Shown here: positions 15,551 to 25,380 of the stretch, piece by piece
Layout: every line of letters starts with the position of its first letter
Numbering within the stretch: position 1 is the stretch's first letter
Source: Brachybacterium tyrofermentans
GTDB lineage: Bacteria > Actinomycetota > Actinomycetes > Actinomycetales > Dermabacteraceae
Length of the DNA stretch: 64,000 nucleotides
Assembly: GCF_014897585.1 (NCBI RefSeq)
Contig: NZ_JABUXW010000009.1
Location: 62,001 to 126,000, forward strand
Direction: 5' to 3'
Notes under the pieces: generated by a model
Told to the model about the DNA's origin: nothing
The model's input: the letters and a program-made list of their open reading frames with translations, nothing else
Database searches by the model: none
Made by a program: the position numbers and the translations under genes

Positions 15551-18500
15551 GAGTGCTCTCCATGATCTCGTTCCAGACATCGTTCGAATCGGGGTCGATC
15601 CCCTGGGCCAGGGCGTCCTCGCGGATCCCGGTGATGCGGAGGAACGCGCGGGGCGCGATCTCCGTGAGCCGGCCGAGGAGCTCCTCGGGATCGGCGAGCA
15701 GTGCGGCGGCCCGGTCGGACCCGGTGCGCCGGGCGTGCTCGGAGATCGCGTCGAGCACGAAGGATCGGTGGTCCTCCCGCACGGCGCTGATCTCGAAGGT
15801 GGCGGCGTCCTGGGCGTTCAGCGCCGCCGGGTCGAGGTCGAGGACGAACAGGGTGCCCCCGCTCATCCCGGCGCCGAGGTTGCGGCCCGTCGGGCCCAGC
15901 ACGATCACGACGCCGCCGGTCATGTACTCCGCGCCGTGGTCGCCGATCCCCTCGACGACGAGCGTCGCCCCGGAGTTGCGCACCCCGAAGCGCTCCCCCG
16001 CCGAGCCGGCGAGCAGGAGCCGGCCGCTGGTGGCGCCGTACGCACAGGTGTTGCCGGCGATCACGGCCGAGGTGAGCGAGGGCTCCGTGGCGGTGCCGTG
16101 GCCCACGGCGATCACCCCGCCGGAGAGCCCCTTGCCGACGTAGTCGTTGACGTCCCCGGTCACGTGCAGGCTGATCCCGCGGGGCAGGAACGCCCCGAAG
16201 GACTGCCCTCCGGTCCCCTCGAGGTCCAGCACGATGGAGTCGTCGGCCAGGCCGTCTCCCCCGGTGCGGCGGGTGACCTCGTGTCCCAGCAGCGTGCCCG
16301 TGCTGCGCTGGACATTGCGGATCGTGTCGGAGATCCGCACCGAGGCGGAGCGCCCATCGATGACGGACGCGGCCTGCGCGATCCACGGGTGGTCCGCGGC
16401 GCGGTCGAGCTGATGGTCCTGGCCGCGGCGGCGCCGCGGATGGTCGCCCGGATGGATGGTGGGCGGCGCGAGGATCGCTCCCAGGTCGAGCCCTTCCCGC
16501 TTGGCCGCCCCGAGGACCGACCCGCTGCGGGCGTCCTCGCGCAGGTCCAGCAGGTCGCTGCGCCCGATCGCCTCGTCCAGGCTGCGCAGGCCCAGGGCCG
16601 CGAGGTGCTCGCGCACCTGCTGGGCGACGAACTGGAAGAAGGTCACCACGTGCTCCGCGCGGCCGGTGAACCGTGAGCGCAGCTCGGGGTTCTGGGTGGC
16701 CACGCCCACCGGGCAGGTGTCGAGGTGGCACACCCGCATCATGACGCAGCCGGAGACGACCAGCGGGGCGGAGGCGAAGCCGTACTCCTCGGCACCCAGC
16801 AGCGCGGCGATCACCACATCGCGTCCCGTCTTCATCTGGCCGTCGACCTGCACGGTGATGCGATCGCGGAGACCGTTGAGGAGCAGGGTCTGCTGGGTCT
16901 CCGCCAGGCCGAGCTCCCACGGGGTGCCGGCGTGCTTGAGCGAGTTCAGCGGGCTCGCCCCGGTGCCGCCGTCGTGCCCGGAGATGAGCACCACGTCGGC
17001 ATGGGACTTGGAGACCCCTGCCGCGACGGTGCCGACCCCGAAGCGCGACACCAGCTTCACGTGGACGCGGGCCGACGGGTTCGCCGACTTGGCATCGTGG
17101 ATCAGCTGGGCGAGGTCCTCGATGGAGTAGATGTCGTGGTGCGGCGGCGGCGAGATCAGGCCGATGCCCGGGGTGGAGTGCCGGGTGCGCGCGATCCACG
17201 GGTACACCTTCTCCGGGGGCAGCTGGCCGCCCTCGCCCGGCTTCGCCCCCTGGGCGATCTTGATCTGGATGTCCCGGGCGAAGGTCAGGTACTCGCTGGT
17301 GACCCCGAAGCGGCCCGACGCGATCTGCTTGATCGCGCTGCGTCGCTCCGGGTCGCGCAGGCGCTCGGGATCCTCCCCGCCCTCCCCGCTGTTGGACATG
17401 CCGCCCAGGCGGTTCATCGCGATCGCGAGGGTCTCGTGCGCCTCCTGCGAGATCGAGCCGTAGCTCATGGCGCCGGTCATGAAGCGGCGCGTGATCTCCT
17501 CGACCGGTTCGACCTCGTCGATCGGGATCGGGTCGAGCTCGCCCGTGCGCAGCTGCAGCAGACCGCGGATCGTCATCAGCCGCTCGTGCTGGTCATCGAC
17601 CTCGTCGGTGTACCTCCGGAACTCCTCGTACTGGCGGTTCTTCGTCGAATGCTGCAGGCGGAACACGGCCTCGGGGGTGAACAGGTGCGGCTCCCCCTCC
17701 CGGCGCCACTGGTACTCGCCGCCCACGGGCAGGTTGCGGTGGGCGGGGTGCTCCCCGTCCACCGGATACGCCAGGGCGTGGCGGGCCGCGTTCTCCTGCG
17801 CGATGACGTCCAGGGTGATCCCCCCGATGCGGCTGATCGTGCCGGGGAACCAGGTCTCCACGAGATCCTGCGAGAGGCCCACGGCCTCGAAGATCTGGGC
17901 GCCGCGGTAGGAGGCGACCGTCGCGATGCCCATCTTCGACATGATCTTCAGCACGCCCTTGCCGAGCGCCCGGTTGAGGTTGCGGACGGCGTGCTCGGGG
18001 GTGATGTCGCTGATCACCCCGCGGCGCACGAGCTCCTCGACGCTCTCCATCGCGAGATAGGGGTTGATCGCGCTCGCCCCGTAGCCGATCAGCAGGGCGG
18101 CGTGGTGGACCTCCCGCACGTCGCCGGCCTCGACGACCAGCGCGGCCGCGGTGCGGCGGCCGGTGCGCACGAGGTGGTGCTGCACGGCGCTGGTCAGGAG
18201 CAGGGACGGGATCGGCGCGAGCGTCTGGTTGGCGTCGCGGTCCGAGAGCACCAGGAAGGTGGCGCCGTCGTCGATCGCCGCGACCGCCTCCTCGCAGATC
18301 TCCTGCAGCCTCCGCTGGAGCGCCGCGGTCCCGCCGCTCACCGGGTAGAGGCCGCGCAGGCGCACGGTGTGGAAGTCCGCGGTGGCCGGGTTCGCATCGA
18401 CCGCGATGATCTTCGCGAGCTCGTCGTTGTCCAGGATCGGGAAGTCCAGCCCGAGCTGGCGGGCGTGCTGCGGGGTGGCGTCGAGCAGGTTGCGCGACTG

Positions 18501-20240
18501 GCCGATGGCCACGCCCAGCGAGGTCACGATCTCCTCGCGCAGGGAGTCCAGCGGAGGATTGGTCACCTGCGCGAACATCTGGGTGAAGTAGTCGAACAGC
18601 AGCCGGGGCCGCTCCGAGAGCACCGCGATCGGGGTGTCGGTGCCCATCGCTCCGAGCGGTTCGGCGCCCTTGGCCGCCATCGGGGCGAGCAGGATCCGCA
18701 GCTCCTCCTCCGTGTAGCCGAAGGTCTGCTGGCGCCGCACCACGGAGGACCGCGAGTGGATGATGTGCTCGCGGGAGGGGAGGTCCGCCAGCTGCACCTT
18801 CTGCTCGCGCACCCAGGTGCCGTACGGATGCTCGGTGGCGATGGCGTGCTTGAGCTGATCGCTCGGGACGATCTCCCCTGCGGCGAGGTCCACCAGGAAG
18901 ATCTCGCCCGGGGCCACGCGCCCCGTGCGCACCAGGGAGCTGCGAGGGACGTCGACCAGCCCGGTCTCGGATCCGAGGATCACCAGGTCGTCGTCCGTGA
19001 TCCAGTAGCGCAGCGGGCGCAGTCCGTTGCGGTCCAGGCGCGCGCCGACCTGGGTGCCGTCGGTGAACACCACCGAGGCGGGCCCGTCCCAGGGCTCCTG
19101 GAGCGCCGCATGGAACTCGTAGAAGGCCCGCAGATCGGGGTCCATCGTGGCGTCGTTCTCCCAGGGCTCCGGGATGAGCATCATGAGCGCGTGCGGGAGG
19201 GAGCGGCCCGCGAGGTGGAGCAGCTCGAGGGCCTCGTCCAGACCGGCGGAGTCGGAGGCTCCGGGGGTGTTGATCGGCAGCAGCCGTTCGAAATCCGTCC
19301 CGAAGGCGTCCGTGCGCATGCTGCCCTCGGCGGCCCGCAGGCGGTTGCGGTTGCCGATGACGGTGTTGATCTCGCCGTTGTGGGCGAGCGCCCGGAAGGG
19401 ATGGGCGAGCGGCCAGGCCGGGAAGGTGTTCGTCGAGAACCGCGAGTGGACGATCGCGAGCTCGGAGGTGACGCGCGGGTCGCGCAGGTCCGGGTAGAAC
19501 TCGTCGAGCTGCACCGGGGTGAGCATGCCCTTGTAGACCATCACCCGTGTGGACAGCGAGGGGAAGTAGGCCCCCGTGGTGTGCTCGACCCGGCGGCGCA
19601 CGGCGAAGGCCGCACGCTCCAGCTCGAGGCCGGTGCGCGCCCCGGCCCCGTCGACCGCTCCGGCCACGCCTGCCGCGCCGTCCGCACCTGCTGCGTCTGC
19701 CAGGAAGACCTGCACGAAGTCGGGGCGGACCGCTTCGGCGGAGGGGCCGACGAGACCGTCGGTGATGGGCACCTCGCGCAGTCCGAGCAGCTGCAGGCCC
19801 TCGTCGGCCGCGATCGTCCCGAGAGCGTCCAGCGCCTCTGCTCTGCCGGCCGGATCACGGGGCAGGAAGGCGGTGCCGGCCGCGTAGGCACCGAGGGGCG
19901 GCAGCTCGAACCCGACGACCTCGCGGAGGAAGGCATCGGGCAGCTGCACCATGATCCCGGTGCCGTCGCCGGTGTCCTCCTCGGCGCCGACGGCTCCGCG
20001 GTGCTCGAGGTTGCGCAGCGCCGTGAGCGCGTGCTCGACGATGTCGTGCCCGGGGCGACCGCGCAGGGTCGCGATCATCGCGACGCCGCAGGAGTCGACC
20101 TCGCTGTCGGGGTGGTAGAGGCCCTGGGGCGCAGGGAAGTCCGAGAACCGGGAGGACCGGACGGAGTGCGCCGAGCGCAGATCGTCGGTGGGGTGCGTGG
20201 AGCCGGTGGACAGAACGGAATCAGAATCGAGAGATCGCAT
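15543..20240 (-). CDS. gltB: Glutamate synthase large subunit
   Basis: Makes two glutamates from 2-oxoglutarate and glutamine, the main ammonia-assimilation outlet of the GS-GOGAT cycle. The 1565-residue product has a class II glutaminase domain whose catalytic Cys51 (VDSCGVAMIATLRG) is exposed after removal of a 50-residue propeptide, a central domain, the FMN-binding synthase barrel (GEGGEDPERL, AKPGEGGQLP, SGHDGGTGASPL), a [3Fe-4S] Cys cluster CHLDTCPVGVATQ, and the C-terminal beta-helix GXGXG domain. An unusual insert of Ala/Gly/Asp residues near 190 lies within the glutaminase domain. The ATG at 20240 gives a normal propeptide; a GGAAGGG lies 10 bases upstream. Confidence 0.97.
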   Translation of the reverse strand: MRSLDSDSVLSTGSTHPTDDLRSAHSVRSSRFSDFPAPQGLYHPDSEVDSCGVAMIATLRGRPGHDIVEHALTALRNLEHRGAVGAEEDTGDGTGIMVQLPDAFLREVVGFELPPLGAYAAGTAFLPRDPAGRAEALDALGTIAADEGLQLLGLREVPITDGLVGPSAEAVRPDFVQVFLADAAGADGAAGVAGAVDGAGARTGLELERAAFAVRRRVEHTTGAYFPSLSTRVMVYKGMLTPVQLDEFYPDLRDPRVTSELAIVHSRFSTNTFPAWPLAHPFRALAHNGEINTVIGNRNRLRAAEGSMRTDAFGTDFERLLPINTPGASDSAGLDEALELLHLAGRSLPHALMMLIPEPWENDATMDPDLRAFYEFHAALQEPWDGPASVVFTDGTQVGARLDRNGLRPLRYWITDDDLVILGSETGLVDVPRSSLVRTGRVAPGEIFLVDLAAGEIVPSDQLKHAIATEHPYGTWVREQKVQLADLPSREHIIHSRSSVVRRQQTFGYTEEELRILLAPMAAKGAEPLGAMGTDTPIAVLSERPRLLFDYFTQMFAQVTNPPLDSLREEIVTSLGVAIGQSRNLLDATPQHARQLGLDFPILDNDELAKIIAVDANPATADFHTVRLRGLYPVSGGTAALQRRLQEICEEAVAAIDDGATFLVLSDRDANQTLAPIPSLLLTSAVQHHLVRTGRRTAAALVVEAGDVREVHHAALLIGYGASAINPYLAMESVEELVRRGVISDITPEHAVRNLNRALGKGVLKIMSKMGIATVASYRGAQIFEAVGLSQDLVETWFPGTISRIGGITLDVIAQENAARHALAYPVDGEHPAHRNLPVGGEYQWRREGEPHLFTPEAVFRLQHSTKNRQYEEFRRYTDEVDDQHERLMTIRGLLQLRTGELDPIPIDEVEPVEEITRRFMTGAMSYGSISQEAHETLAIAMNRLGGMSNSGEGGEDPERLRDPERRSAIKQIASGRFGVTSEYLTFARDIQIKIAQGAKPGEGGQLPPEKVYPWIARTRHSTPGIGLISPPPHHDIYSIEDLAQLIHDAKSANPSARVHVKLVSRFGVGTVAAGVSKSHADVVLISGHDGGTGASPLNSLKHAGTPWELGLAETQQTLLLNGLRDRITVQVDGQMKTGRDVVIAALLGAEEYGFASAPLVVSGCVMMRVCHLDTCPVGVATQNPELRSRFTGRAEHVVTFFQFVAQQVREHLAALGLRSLDEAIGRSDLLDLREDARSGSVLGAAKREGLDLGAILAPPTIHPGDHPRRRRGQDHQLDRAADHPWIAQAASVIDGRSASVRISDTIRNVQRSTGTLLGHEVTRRTGGDGLADDSIVLDLEGTGGQSFGAFLPRGISLHVTGDVNDYVGKGLSGGVIAVGHGTATEPSLTSAVIAGNTCAYGATSGRLLLAGSAGERFGVRNSGATLVVEGIGDHGAEYMTGGVVIVLGPTGRNLGAGMSGGTLFVLDLDPAALNAQDAATFEISAVREDHRSFVLDAISEHARRTGSDRAAALLADPEELLGRLTEIAPRAFLRITGIREDALAQGIDPDSNDVWNEIMESTHG

Positions 20241-20358
20241 GGGAGCGAAGCCCTTCCAGGTGGGCGGCCGGTGGCGGGGGGCGTCGGATATCGACGACTG
20301 CCCGGTCGCAGGCCCGGGATCCACCTGGCGATCTGCATCGCGCGGGGTCCTGGGTGGC

Positions 20359-21288
20359 CTACGGTCCGGGTGAGGGATCCTCACCCGTGGACGGAGGCGT
20401 CCCGGACTTCTCGACCTCGTCCTCATCGGGACCGTTGCCCGCGGTCTGGGCGAACAGCACGAACGAGCCGTCGGCGGCGACGACCTCTCCCCCGCGGCGC
20501 TGCTTGCGCCGAGTGAGGTTCACGAACACCAGGACGCCGAAGAGCACCATGAGGATGGCGACGAGGGTGTGGATGCGCAGGGGGCCGACCATCAGCACCG
20601 GCTCGGTGCGGATCGAGTCGACCAGAGCGCGCCCGGCGGAGTAGATGACGACGTAGGCCCAGAACACGCGACCGCCGGCCCACTGGAAGCGTCGGCTCAG
20701 CAGCATCAGCACGGCGAGCCCCGCGAGCATCCAGATCTGCTCGTAGGCGAACGTGGGGTGATATGTCCCGGGGACGCAGCCCCCGATGGTCTGCCCGTTC
20801 GTCACGCAGGTGACGTCCCAGGCCCACCAGGCGTCCAGCTCCGGTCCGTACAGCTCCTGGTTGAACCAGTTGCCGAAGCGGCCGAGGATCTGGGCGGCCA
20901 TGATCGTCGGCCCGATCGTGTCGGCCAGGGCGACGAAGGAGACCTTCTTGACGCGAGCCATGATCCAGACGGCCACGGCTCCGCCGGCCACGCCGCCGTA
21001 GATCGCCAGGCCGCCCTGCCAGATGTAGAACACCGCGAGCGGGTCGCCGTCGGGTCCGAAGAAGGGGGCCGGGGAGGTCAGCACATGCCAGATGCGCGAG
21101 CCGATGATGCCGGCGATCACGGCGACGAACACGATGTCGAAGAGGTCGTCGGCGTTGCCGCCGCGCTGCTCCCAGCGCTTGGTGGACCACCACAGGGCCA
21201 GCCCGATGCCGGCCAGGATGCAGATCGCGTAGAAGTGCACCGTGAGCGGGCCGAGGGACACGGAGGAGATGGGCGGGCTGGGGATCAT
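20359..21288 (-). CDS. lgt: Prolipoprotein diacylglyceryl transferase
   Basis: Adds diacylglycerol from phosphatidylglycerol to the lipobox Cys of lipoproteins, in the cytoplasmic membrane. The 309-residue protein has about seven hydrophobic segments, the conserved HFYAIC near residue 18, and the Lgt signature GRFGNWFNQELYG near 135. A short hydrophilic tail (KQRRGG onward, ending Pro/Glu-rich) follows the last helix. In M. tuberculosis lgt also follows trpA; here gltB-gltD is placed downstream. A likely client in the window is the LivJ-like lipoprotein. Confidence 0.96.
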   Translation of the reverse strand: MIPSPPISSVSLGPLTVHFYAICILAGIGLALWWSTKRWEQRGGNADDLFDIVFVAVIAGIIGSRIWHVLTSPAPFFGPDGDPLAVFYIWQGGLAIYGGVAGGAVAVWIMARVKKVSFVALADTIGPTIMAAQILGRFGNWFNQELYGPELDAWWAWDVTCVTNGQTIGGCVPGTYHPTFAYEQIWMLAGLAVLMLLSRRFQWAGGRVFWAYVVIYSAGRALVDSIRTEPVLMVGPLRIHTLVAILMVLFGVLVFVNLTRRKQRRGGEVVAADGSFVLFAQTAGNGPDEDEVEKSGTPPSTGEDPSPGP

Positions 21289-21324
21289 GTCCGTGCACTC
21301 CTCACTGTCGTGCCCCGTTCATGC

Positions 21325-21407
21325 GGGCTGGTGTCGAACCTGGCTGGTGGTCGAGCCGGGCTGGTGGTCGATCCGGGTAGGTCGTCGGGTCGAGCTGGTG
21401 ATCGGGG
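21325..21407. repeat. Degenerate short tandem repeat between trpA and lgt
   Basis: About four to five imperfect copies of a 16-18 base unit resembling GGGCTGGTGGTCGATCC are head-to-tail in the 207-base gap between the trpA stop and the lgt start. Copies begin near 21325, 21342, 21358, 21375 and 21394. No open frame or hairpin terminator is evident; the region must hold the lgt promoter if lgt is not read from trpA. Confidence 0.6.
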
Positions 21408-21495
21408 CCCTCAGGTCCTGATGTCTCCCGCTCACCGGGGCAGGGCGATCCTCGGATCGAATCCCCGCCGCCGACAGAATACTGCCCGACGGTGC

Positions 21496-22323
21496 TCAGC
21501 GGCGGGCGCGTTCAACCCCTGAACGCAGGTCGTCGGCCACGGCGGCCAGGGCGGTGCGCGAGGCGGTCCCGTCCCCCTCGTTCTCGAGCAGAGCCCGGAC
21601 GAAGGCGGAGCCGACGATCACCCCGTCGGCGTAGGCTCCGACCTGCGCGGCCTGGTCGCCGTTGGAGACGCCGAGGCCGACGCAGACGTTCTGCGCACCC
21701 GCAGCGCGCGTGCGCTCGACGAGGCCCTCGGTCGCCGCGGAGACGCTCGCGCGGGTCCCGGTGACACCCATGGTGCTCGCGGCGTAGACGAAGCCCCGTG
21801 TGTGGGAGACCACATGGGCGAGCCGGTCGCGGGGCGAGCTGGGGGCGACCAGGAAGACCCGGTCCACGCCGTGCTCCTCGCTCGCGGCGATCCAGTCGGC
21901 GCCCTCGTCGGGGATCAGGTCCGGGGTGATGACCCCGGCGCCGCCTGCCGCCGCGAGATCACGGGCGAAGGCATCCGGGCCGTAGGCGAGGATCGGGTTC
22001 CAGTAGGACATCACCAGGATCGCGGCTCCGCGCCCCGAGAGCGCCTCGACGGCCTCGATCACATGGCGTGTCCGGGTACCGCCGGCCAGCGATGCGGAGG
22101 CGGCCTTCTGGATGATGGGGCCGTCCATGACGGGGTCCGAGTAGGGCAGGCCCAGCTCGATCATGTCGGCCCCATGGTCGATGAGCACCCTTGCGGCGTC
22201 GATCGACCCGGCGAGGTCCGGGTAGCCGACGGGCAGGTAGCCGATCAGGGCCGCACGGTTCTCGGCGCGGGCGGCGTCGATCGCCTCCGCCGACCGCAGA
22301 CGGTGGGTGTCGGTGGCGGTCAT
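21496..22323 (-). CDS. trpA: Tryptophan synthase alpha subunit
   Basis: Cleaves indole-3-glycerol phosphate to indole and glyceraldehyde-3-phosphate; the indole is passed to TrpB. The 275-residue TIM barrel shows the catalytic Glu in [16 protein letters not shown] near 55 and the Asp within DPVMDG, plus phosphate-binding [10 protein letters not shown] and GVIVGSA. The start overlaps the trpB stop (ATGA). Confidence 0.96.
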   Translation of the reverse strand: MTATDTHRLRSAEAIDAARAENRAALIGYLPVGYPDLAGSIDAARVLIDHGADMIELGLPYSDPVMDGPIIQKAASASLAGGTRTRHVIEAVEALSGRGAAILVMSYWNPILAYGPDAFARDLAAAGGAGVITPDLIPDEGADWIAASEEHGVDRVFLVAPSSPRDRLAHVVSHTRGFVYAASTMGVTGTRASVSAATEGLVERTRAAGAQNVCVGLGVSNGDQAAQVGAYADGVIVGSAFVRALLENEGDGTASRTALAAVADDLRSGVERARR

Positions 22324-23654
22324 CGCGTCTCCTTCGGATCGGTGCTGTCGGAGGTGGCGCGGGCCTGGGCCCGCAGCGCGGCCAGGTCGCCGGAGGCGGG
22401 ACCGTCCCCCACCAGGCCGAACCAGCGCGAGGCGGTGTCCACGTCCTTGTCGCCGCGGCCCGAGAGGCTCACCAGGATCACCGCGTCCTCGCCGAGCTCG
22501 CGGCCCAGCTCGAGCGCACCGGCCAGGGCGTGGGCGGATTCGATGGCGGGCATGATGCCCTCGGTCATCGACAGCAGGGCGAAGGCCTCCATCGCCGGGC
22601 CGTCGTCGATCGCGCGGTACTCGGCGCGGCCGATGTCCGCCAGCCAGGCGTGCTCGGGGCCCACGCTGGGATAGTCCAGACCCGCGGAGATCGAGTGCGA
22701 GGGGATGGTCTGGCCGTCCTCGTCCTGCATGACGAAGCTGCGGGCCCCGTGGAGGACGCCCGCCGTCCCGCCGCCGATGGTCGCGCTGTGGCGGCCGGTG
22801 GCGATGCCGTCGCCGCCGGCCTCGCAGCCGACCAGCCGCACGAGGGGGTCGGTGTCGTCGAGGAAGGCGTGGAAGATGCCCATCGCGTTGGAGCCGCCGC
22901 CGACGCAGGCGACCACGGCGTCCGGGAGGCGACCGGCGACCTCGAGGGTCTGCTCCCGCGCCTCCTCCCCGATGATGCGATGGAAGTCGCGCACCATCAC
23001 CGGGAACGGGTGGGGGCCGGCGACGGTGCCCAGCAGGTAGTGGGTGCTCTCGACATTGGCGACCCAGTCTCGGAACGCCTCGTTGATGGCGTCCTTGAGA
23101 GTGCGGGAACCCTGCGTGACCGCGACCACCTCGGCGCCGAGCAGACGCATCCGGGCGACGTTGAGGGCCTGCCGCTCGGTGTCCTCCTCGCCCATGTAGA
23201 TCGTGCAGTCGAGGCCGAACAGAGCGGCGGCCGTGGCGGTGGCCACGCCGTGCTGCCCGGCTCCGGTCTCGGCGATCAGGCGGGTCTTGCCCATGCGCTT
23301 GGTCAGCAGCGCCTGGCCGAGCACGTTGTTGATCTTGTGGCTGCCGGTGTGGTTGAGGTCCTCGCGCTTGAGCAGGATCCGGGCACCGCCGGCGAGCTGC
23401 GAGAAGCGGGGCGCCTCGGACAGCAGGGACGGACGCCCGGTGTACTCGCGGGCCAGTCGCTGCAGCTCCTCGATGAACTCGGGATCCAGCACGGCCTTCT
23501 CGTAGGTCTCCCGCAGCTCGTCGAGCGCGGGCACCAGCGCCTCGGGCAGGAAGCGGCCGCCGAAGTCGCCGAAGTACGGGCCGGCCTCGGAGCGCAGCTC
23601 GCCGTCCGGGCGCGTGAGATCGGGGATCGCGGGGCGGGGGTCCGATGTGCTCAT
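22320..23654 (-). CDS. trpB: Tryptophan synthase beta subunit
   Basis: PLP enzyme that condenses indole and serine to tryptophan, acting in the alpha2-beta2 complex. It has 444 residues, slightly long because of a ~25-residue N-terminal extension before [11 protein letters not shown]. The PLP lysine is in [10 protein letters not shown] near 115, the catalytic Glu in AETGAGQHG near 137, and the phosphate-binding loop is [12 protein letters not shown] near 260. It overlaps both neighbours by four bases. Confidence 0.97.
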   Translation of the reverse strand: MSTSDPRPAIPDLTRPDGELRSEAGPYFGDFGGRFLPEALVPALDELRETYEKAVLDPEFIEELQRLAREYTGRPSLLSEAPRFSQLAGGARILLKREDLNHTGSHKINNVLGQALLTKRMGKTRLIAETGAGQHGVATATAAALFGLDCTIYMGEEDTERQALNVARMRLLGAEVVAVTQGSRTLKDAINEAFRDWVANVESTHYLLGTVAGPHPFPVMVRDFHRIIGEEAREQTLEVAGRLPDAVVACVGGGSNAMGIFHAFLDDTDPLVRLVGCEAGGDGIATGRHSATIGGGTAGVLHGARSFVMQDEDGQTIPSHSISAGLDYPSVGPEHAWLADIGRAEYRAIDDGPAMEAFALLSMTEGIMPAIESAHALAGALELGRELGEDAVILVSLSGRGDKDVDTASRWFGLVGDGPASGDLAALRAQARATSDSTDPKETR

Positions 23655-24484
23655 GCCTGAGCTCCTTCCGGGGCGGTGCGGCCGCGGCGGGCCACGGAGC
23701 GGAACGAGGAGACCGCGTCACCGGCGTCGCCGGAGGTGACGAGGGCCTCGCCGACCAGGACGGCGTCGGCCCCCGCGGCGGCGTACTCCTGGACGTCGGC
23801 GACGGAGACGACGGCGGATTCGCCGATCGCCAGTGGGCCGGCAGGGATGCGCCGCAGCAGCTCTGTGGCGCGGGTGAGGTCCACGTCGAGGGTCTTGAGG
23901 TTGCGGGCGTTGACGCCGATGATGTCGGCGCCCAGGGCGAGCGCCCGATCCAGCTCGTCCTCGGTGTGGGTCTCGACCAGAGCGCTCATCCCGAGCTCGG
24001 TGATCTGCTGGTGCAGCTCGTGGAGCTGGGAGTCCTCGAGCGCGGCGACGATCAGCAGGACGAGGTCGGCGCCATGGGCGCGCGCCTCGAGGACCTGATA
24101 GGGGTCGACCACGAAGTCCTTGCGCAGCACGGGGACGTCGACGCGCTGCCGCACGTCGTCCAGATCGGCCAGGGTGCCGCGGAAGCGACGCTGCTCGGTG
24201 AGCACGCTGATCGCGGACGCCCCGTGCTCGGCATAGATCGCCGCGAGGTCCGCGGGGACCGGGATCTCCGCGAGATCGCCCTTCGAGGGGCTCGCGCGCT
24301 TCACCTCGGCGATCAGACCCATCGTGGAGCCGTCGCCGCGCAGCGCGGCGCGGGCGTCGAGCGCCGGGGCGGCCGCGCGGGCCAGGTCCTCGAGCTCGGT
24401 CGCAGGGACCTGGCCGCGGCGGGTCTCGAGGTCCTCGCGGACCCCGACGATGATCTCGTCGAGCACGGTTCCGGTGGTGACCAC
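23651..24484 (-). CDS. trpC: Indole-3-glycerol phosphate synthase
   Basis: Closes the indole ring from CdRP in tryptophan synthesis. The 277-residue barrel has [12 protein letters not shown] near 55 (catalytic Lys), [30 protein letters not shown] and AIGESAV segments. I chose the GTG at 24484, which has GGAGG five bases upstream and gives the normal family length; an upstream ATG would add a segment that overlaps the DUF2752 gene. It is monofunctional; trpD, trpF and trpG are not in this window. Confidence 0.95.
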   Translation of the reverse strand: MVTTGTVLDEIIVGVREDLETRRGQVPATELEDLARAAAPALDARAALRGDGSTMGLIAEVKRASPSKGDLAEIPVPADLAAIYAEHGASAISVLTEQRRFRGTLADLDDVRQRVDVPVLRKDFVVDPYQVLEARAHGADLVLLIVAALEDSQLHELHQQITELGMSALVETHTEDELDRALALGADIIGVNARNLKTLDVDLTRATELLRRIPAGPLAIGESAVVSVADVQEYAAAGADAVLVGEALVTSGDAGDAVSSFRSVARRGRTAPEGAQA

Positions 24485-24545
24485 GGATACCTCCTGCAGC
24501 AGTCGGGGCGGCGCCCGCAGGACGCGGGCACCTGGGAGTCCGGTC

Positions 24546-25013
24546 TCAGGCGCCGATGAAGGAGATCGGAGCGATGAACCAGAAGGGGGGAAGGTTGCGC
24601 AGCACCGCGAAGACGGCGATGAGGGCGAGCAGCACATAGGCCGCCCGGGTGGAGGGCAGCAGATCGGTGGCGAGGCCGCGCACCCGACGGACGGTCCAGA
24701 CCACGAAGGCCAGAGCCACCAGGGGCAGCGCGATGGTGATCAGCGCATTGCTGCGCAGGGCGAGCAGGAGATCCCCGGCGAGCACCGAGTGCACGGCACG
24801 GATGGCGCCGCAGCCGGGGCAGTACAGACCGGTCAGGTGGTAGACGATGCACAGCGGGATGTCCGTGCGGAACGGATCGAAGACCAGCTGCACCCCTGCC
24901 GCCAGGGCGAGGCCGCCGGCGACGATGCCCACCGGCAGCAGCGCCCTGCGCGGGCCACGGGCGGGGACGGCCGGTGCGGTCGCTCCGTGCCGATCACCCA
25001 CCCCGGTGGTCAC
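24546..25013 (-). CDS. DUF2752 membrane protein in the trp operon
   Basis: A 155-residue membrane protein of unknown function. It has three to four hydrophobic helices and the DUF2752 hallmark CPGCGAIRAVHSVLAG (near 75-90), whose Cys-x2-Cys suggests metal or redox chemistry, with a conserved Asn about 15 residues later. The GTG at 25013 overlaps the upstream stop (GTGA). It is sandwiched between trpC and the other trp-operon membrane genes. The family is common in Actinobacteria and Bacteroidetes, but no biochemical role is established to my knowledge. Confidence 0.85.
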   Translation of the reverse strand: MTTGVGDRHGATAPAVPARGPRRALLPVGIVAGGLALAAGVQLVFDPFRTDIPLCIVYHLTGLYCPGCGAIRAVHSVLAGDLLLALRSNALITIALPLVALAFVVWTVRRVRGLATDLLPSTRAAYVLLALIAVFAVLRNLPPFWFIAPISFIGA

Positions 25014-25258
25014 CGCGCTTCGGCCTCGGAGGCTCGACGACGGGGCTGGCCGAAGCCGGCGAGGGACAGCGCGATACCGGCGATGATCGACAGGGCGATC
25101 ACACCGGTGCCGATCCACACGAGCAGCACCATCGGCAGGACCATGCCCAGCCCGATGAAGAGGGCGCCGAGGACCACGCCGAAGTTCAGCGTGTAGGCGG
25201 CCACGGTCTTGCCCTCGTTGTGGGGCGGGGGCGGTGGCACGGTGTAGGTCTTGGTCAT
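25010..25258 (-). CDS. Small two-helix membrane protein (DUF6704-like)
   Basis: An 82-residue protein with a Pro-rich cytosolic start (VPPPPPHNEGKT), two hydrophobic helices (~20-42 and 46-68) and a basic C-terminus. GGAGAAGGATC before the ATG at 25258 supports the start. It resembles the small conserved actinobacterial proteins found in trp operons (DUF6704 by memory, not searched). Function unknown; it overlaps the DUF2752 gene by four bases, so they are likely made together. Confidence 0.75.
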   Translation of the reverse strand: MTKTYTVPPPPPHNEGKTVAAYTLNFGVVLGALFIGLGMVLPMVLLVWIGTGVIALSIIAGIALSLAGFGQPRRRASEAEAR

Positions 25259-25380
25259 GATCCTTCTCCAGTCAGGGGCCCGGTCCAGGCCATTGTGCCA
25301 CGTCATCGGCGGGTCGACGCGGAGGCGTCCGCGCAGCTCCGCAGGTGGCGCGGCCAGGGTGAGCACCGTCACCAGCACCG

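Noticed and set aside
19541-19936. Insert in gltB as a possible intein or mobile insertion
   Set aside because: The Ala/Gly/Asp-rich stretch is short, in frame and matches local codon use; it looks like a surface loop expansion.
16725-20516. A plus-strand open frame of more than 1,200 codons opposite gltB
   Set aside because: It lies antisense to a complete, motif-rich gltB; its translation is Arg/Gly/Asp/His-biased without family motifs, as expected for the third-position shadow of a high-GC gene.
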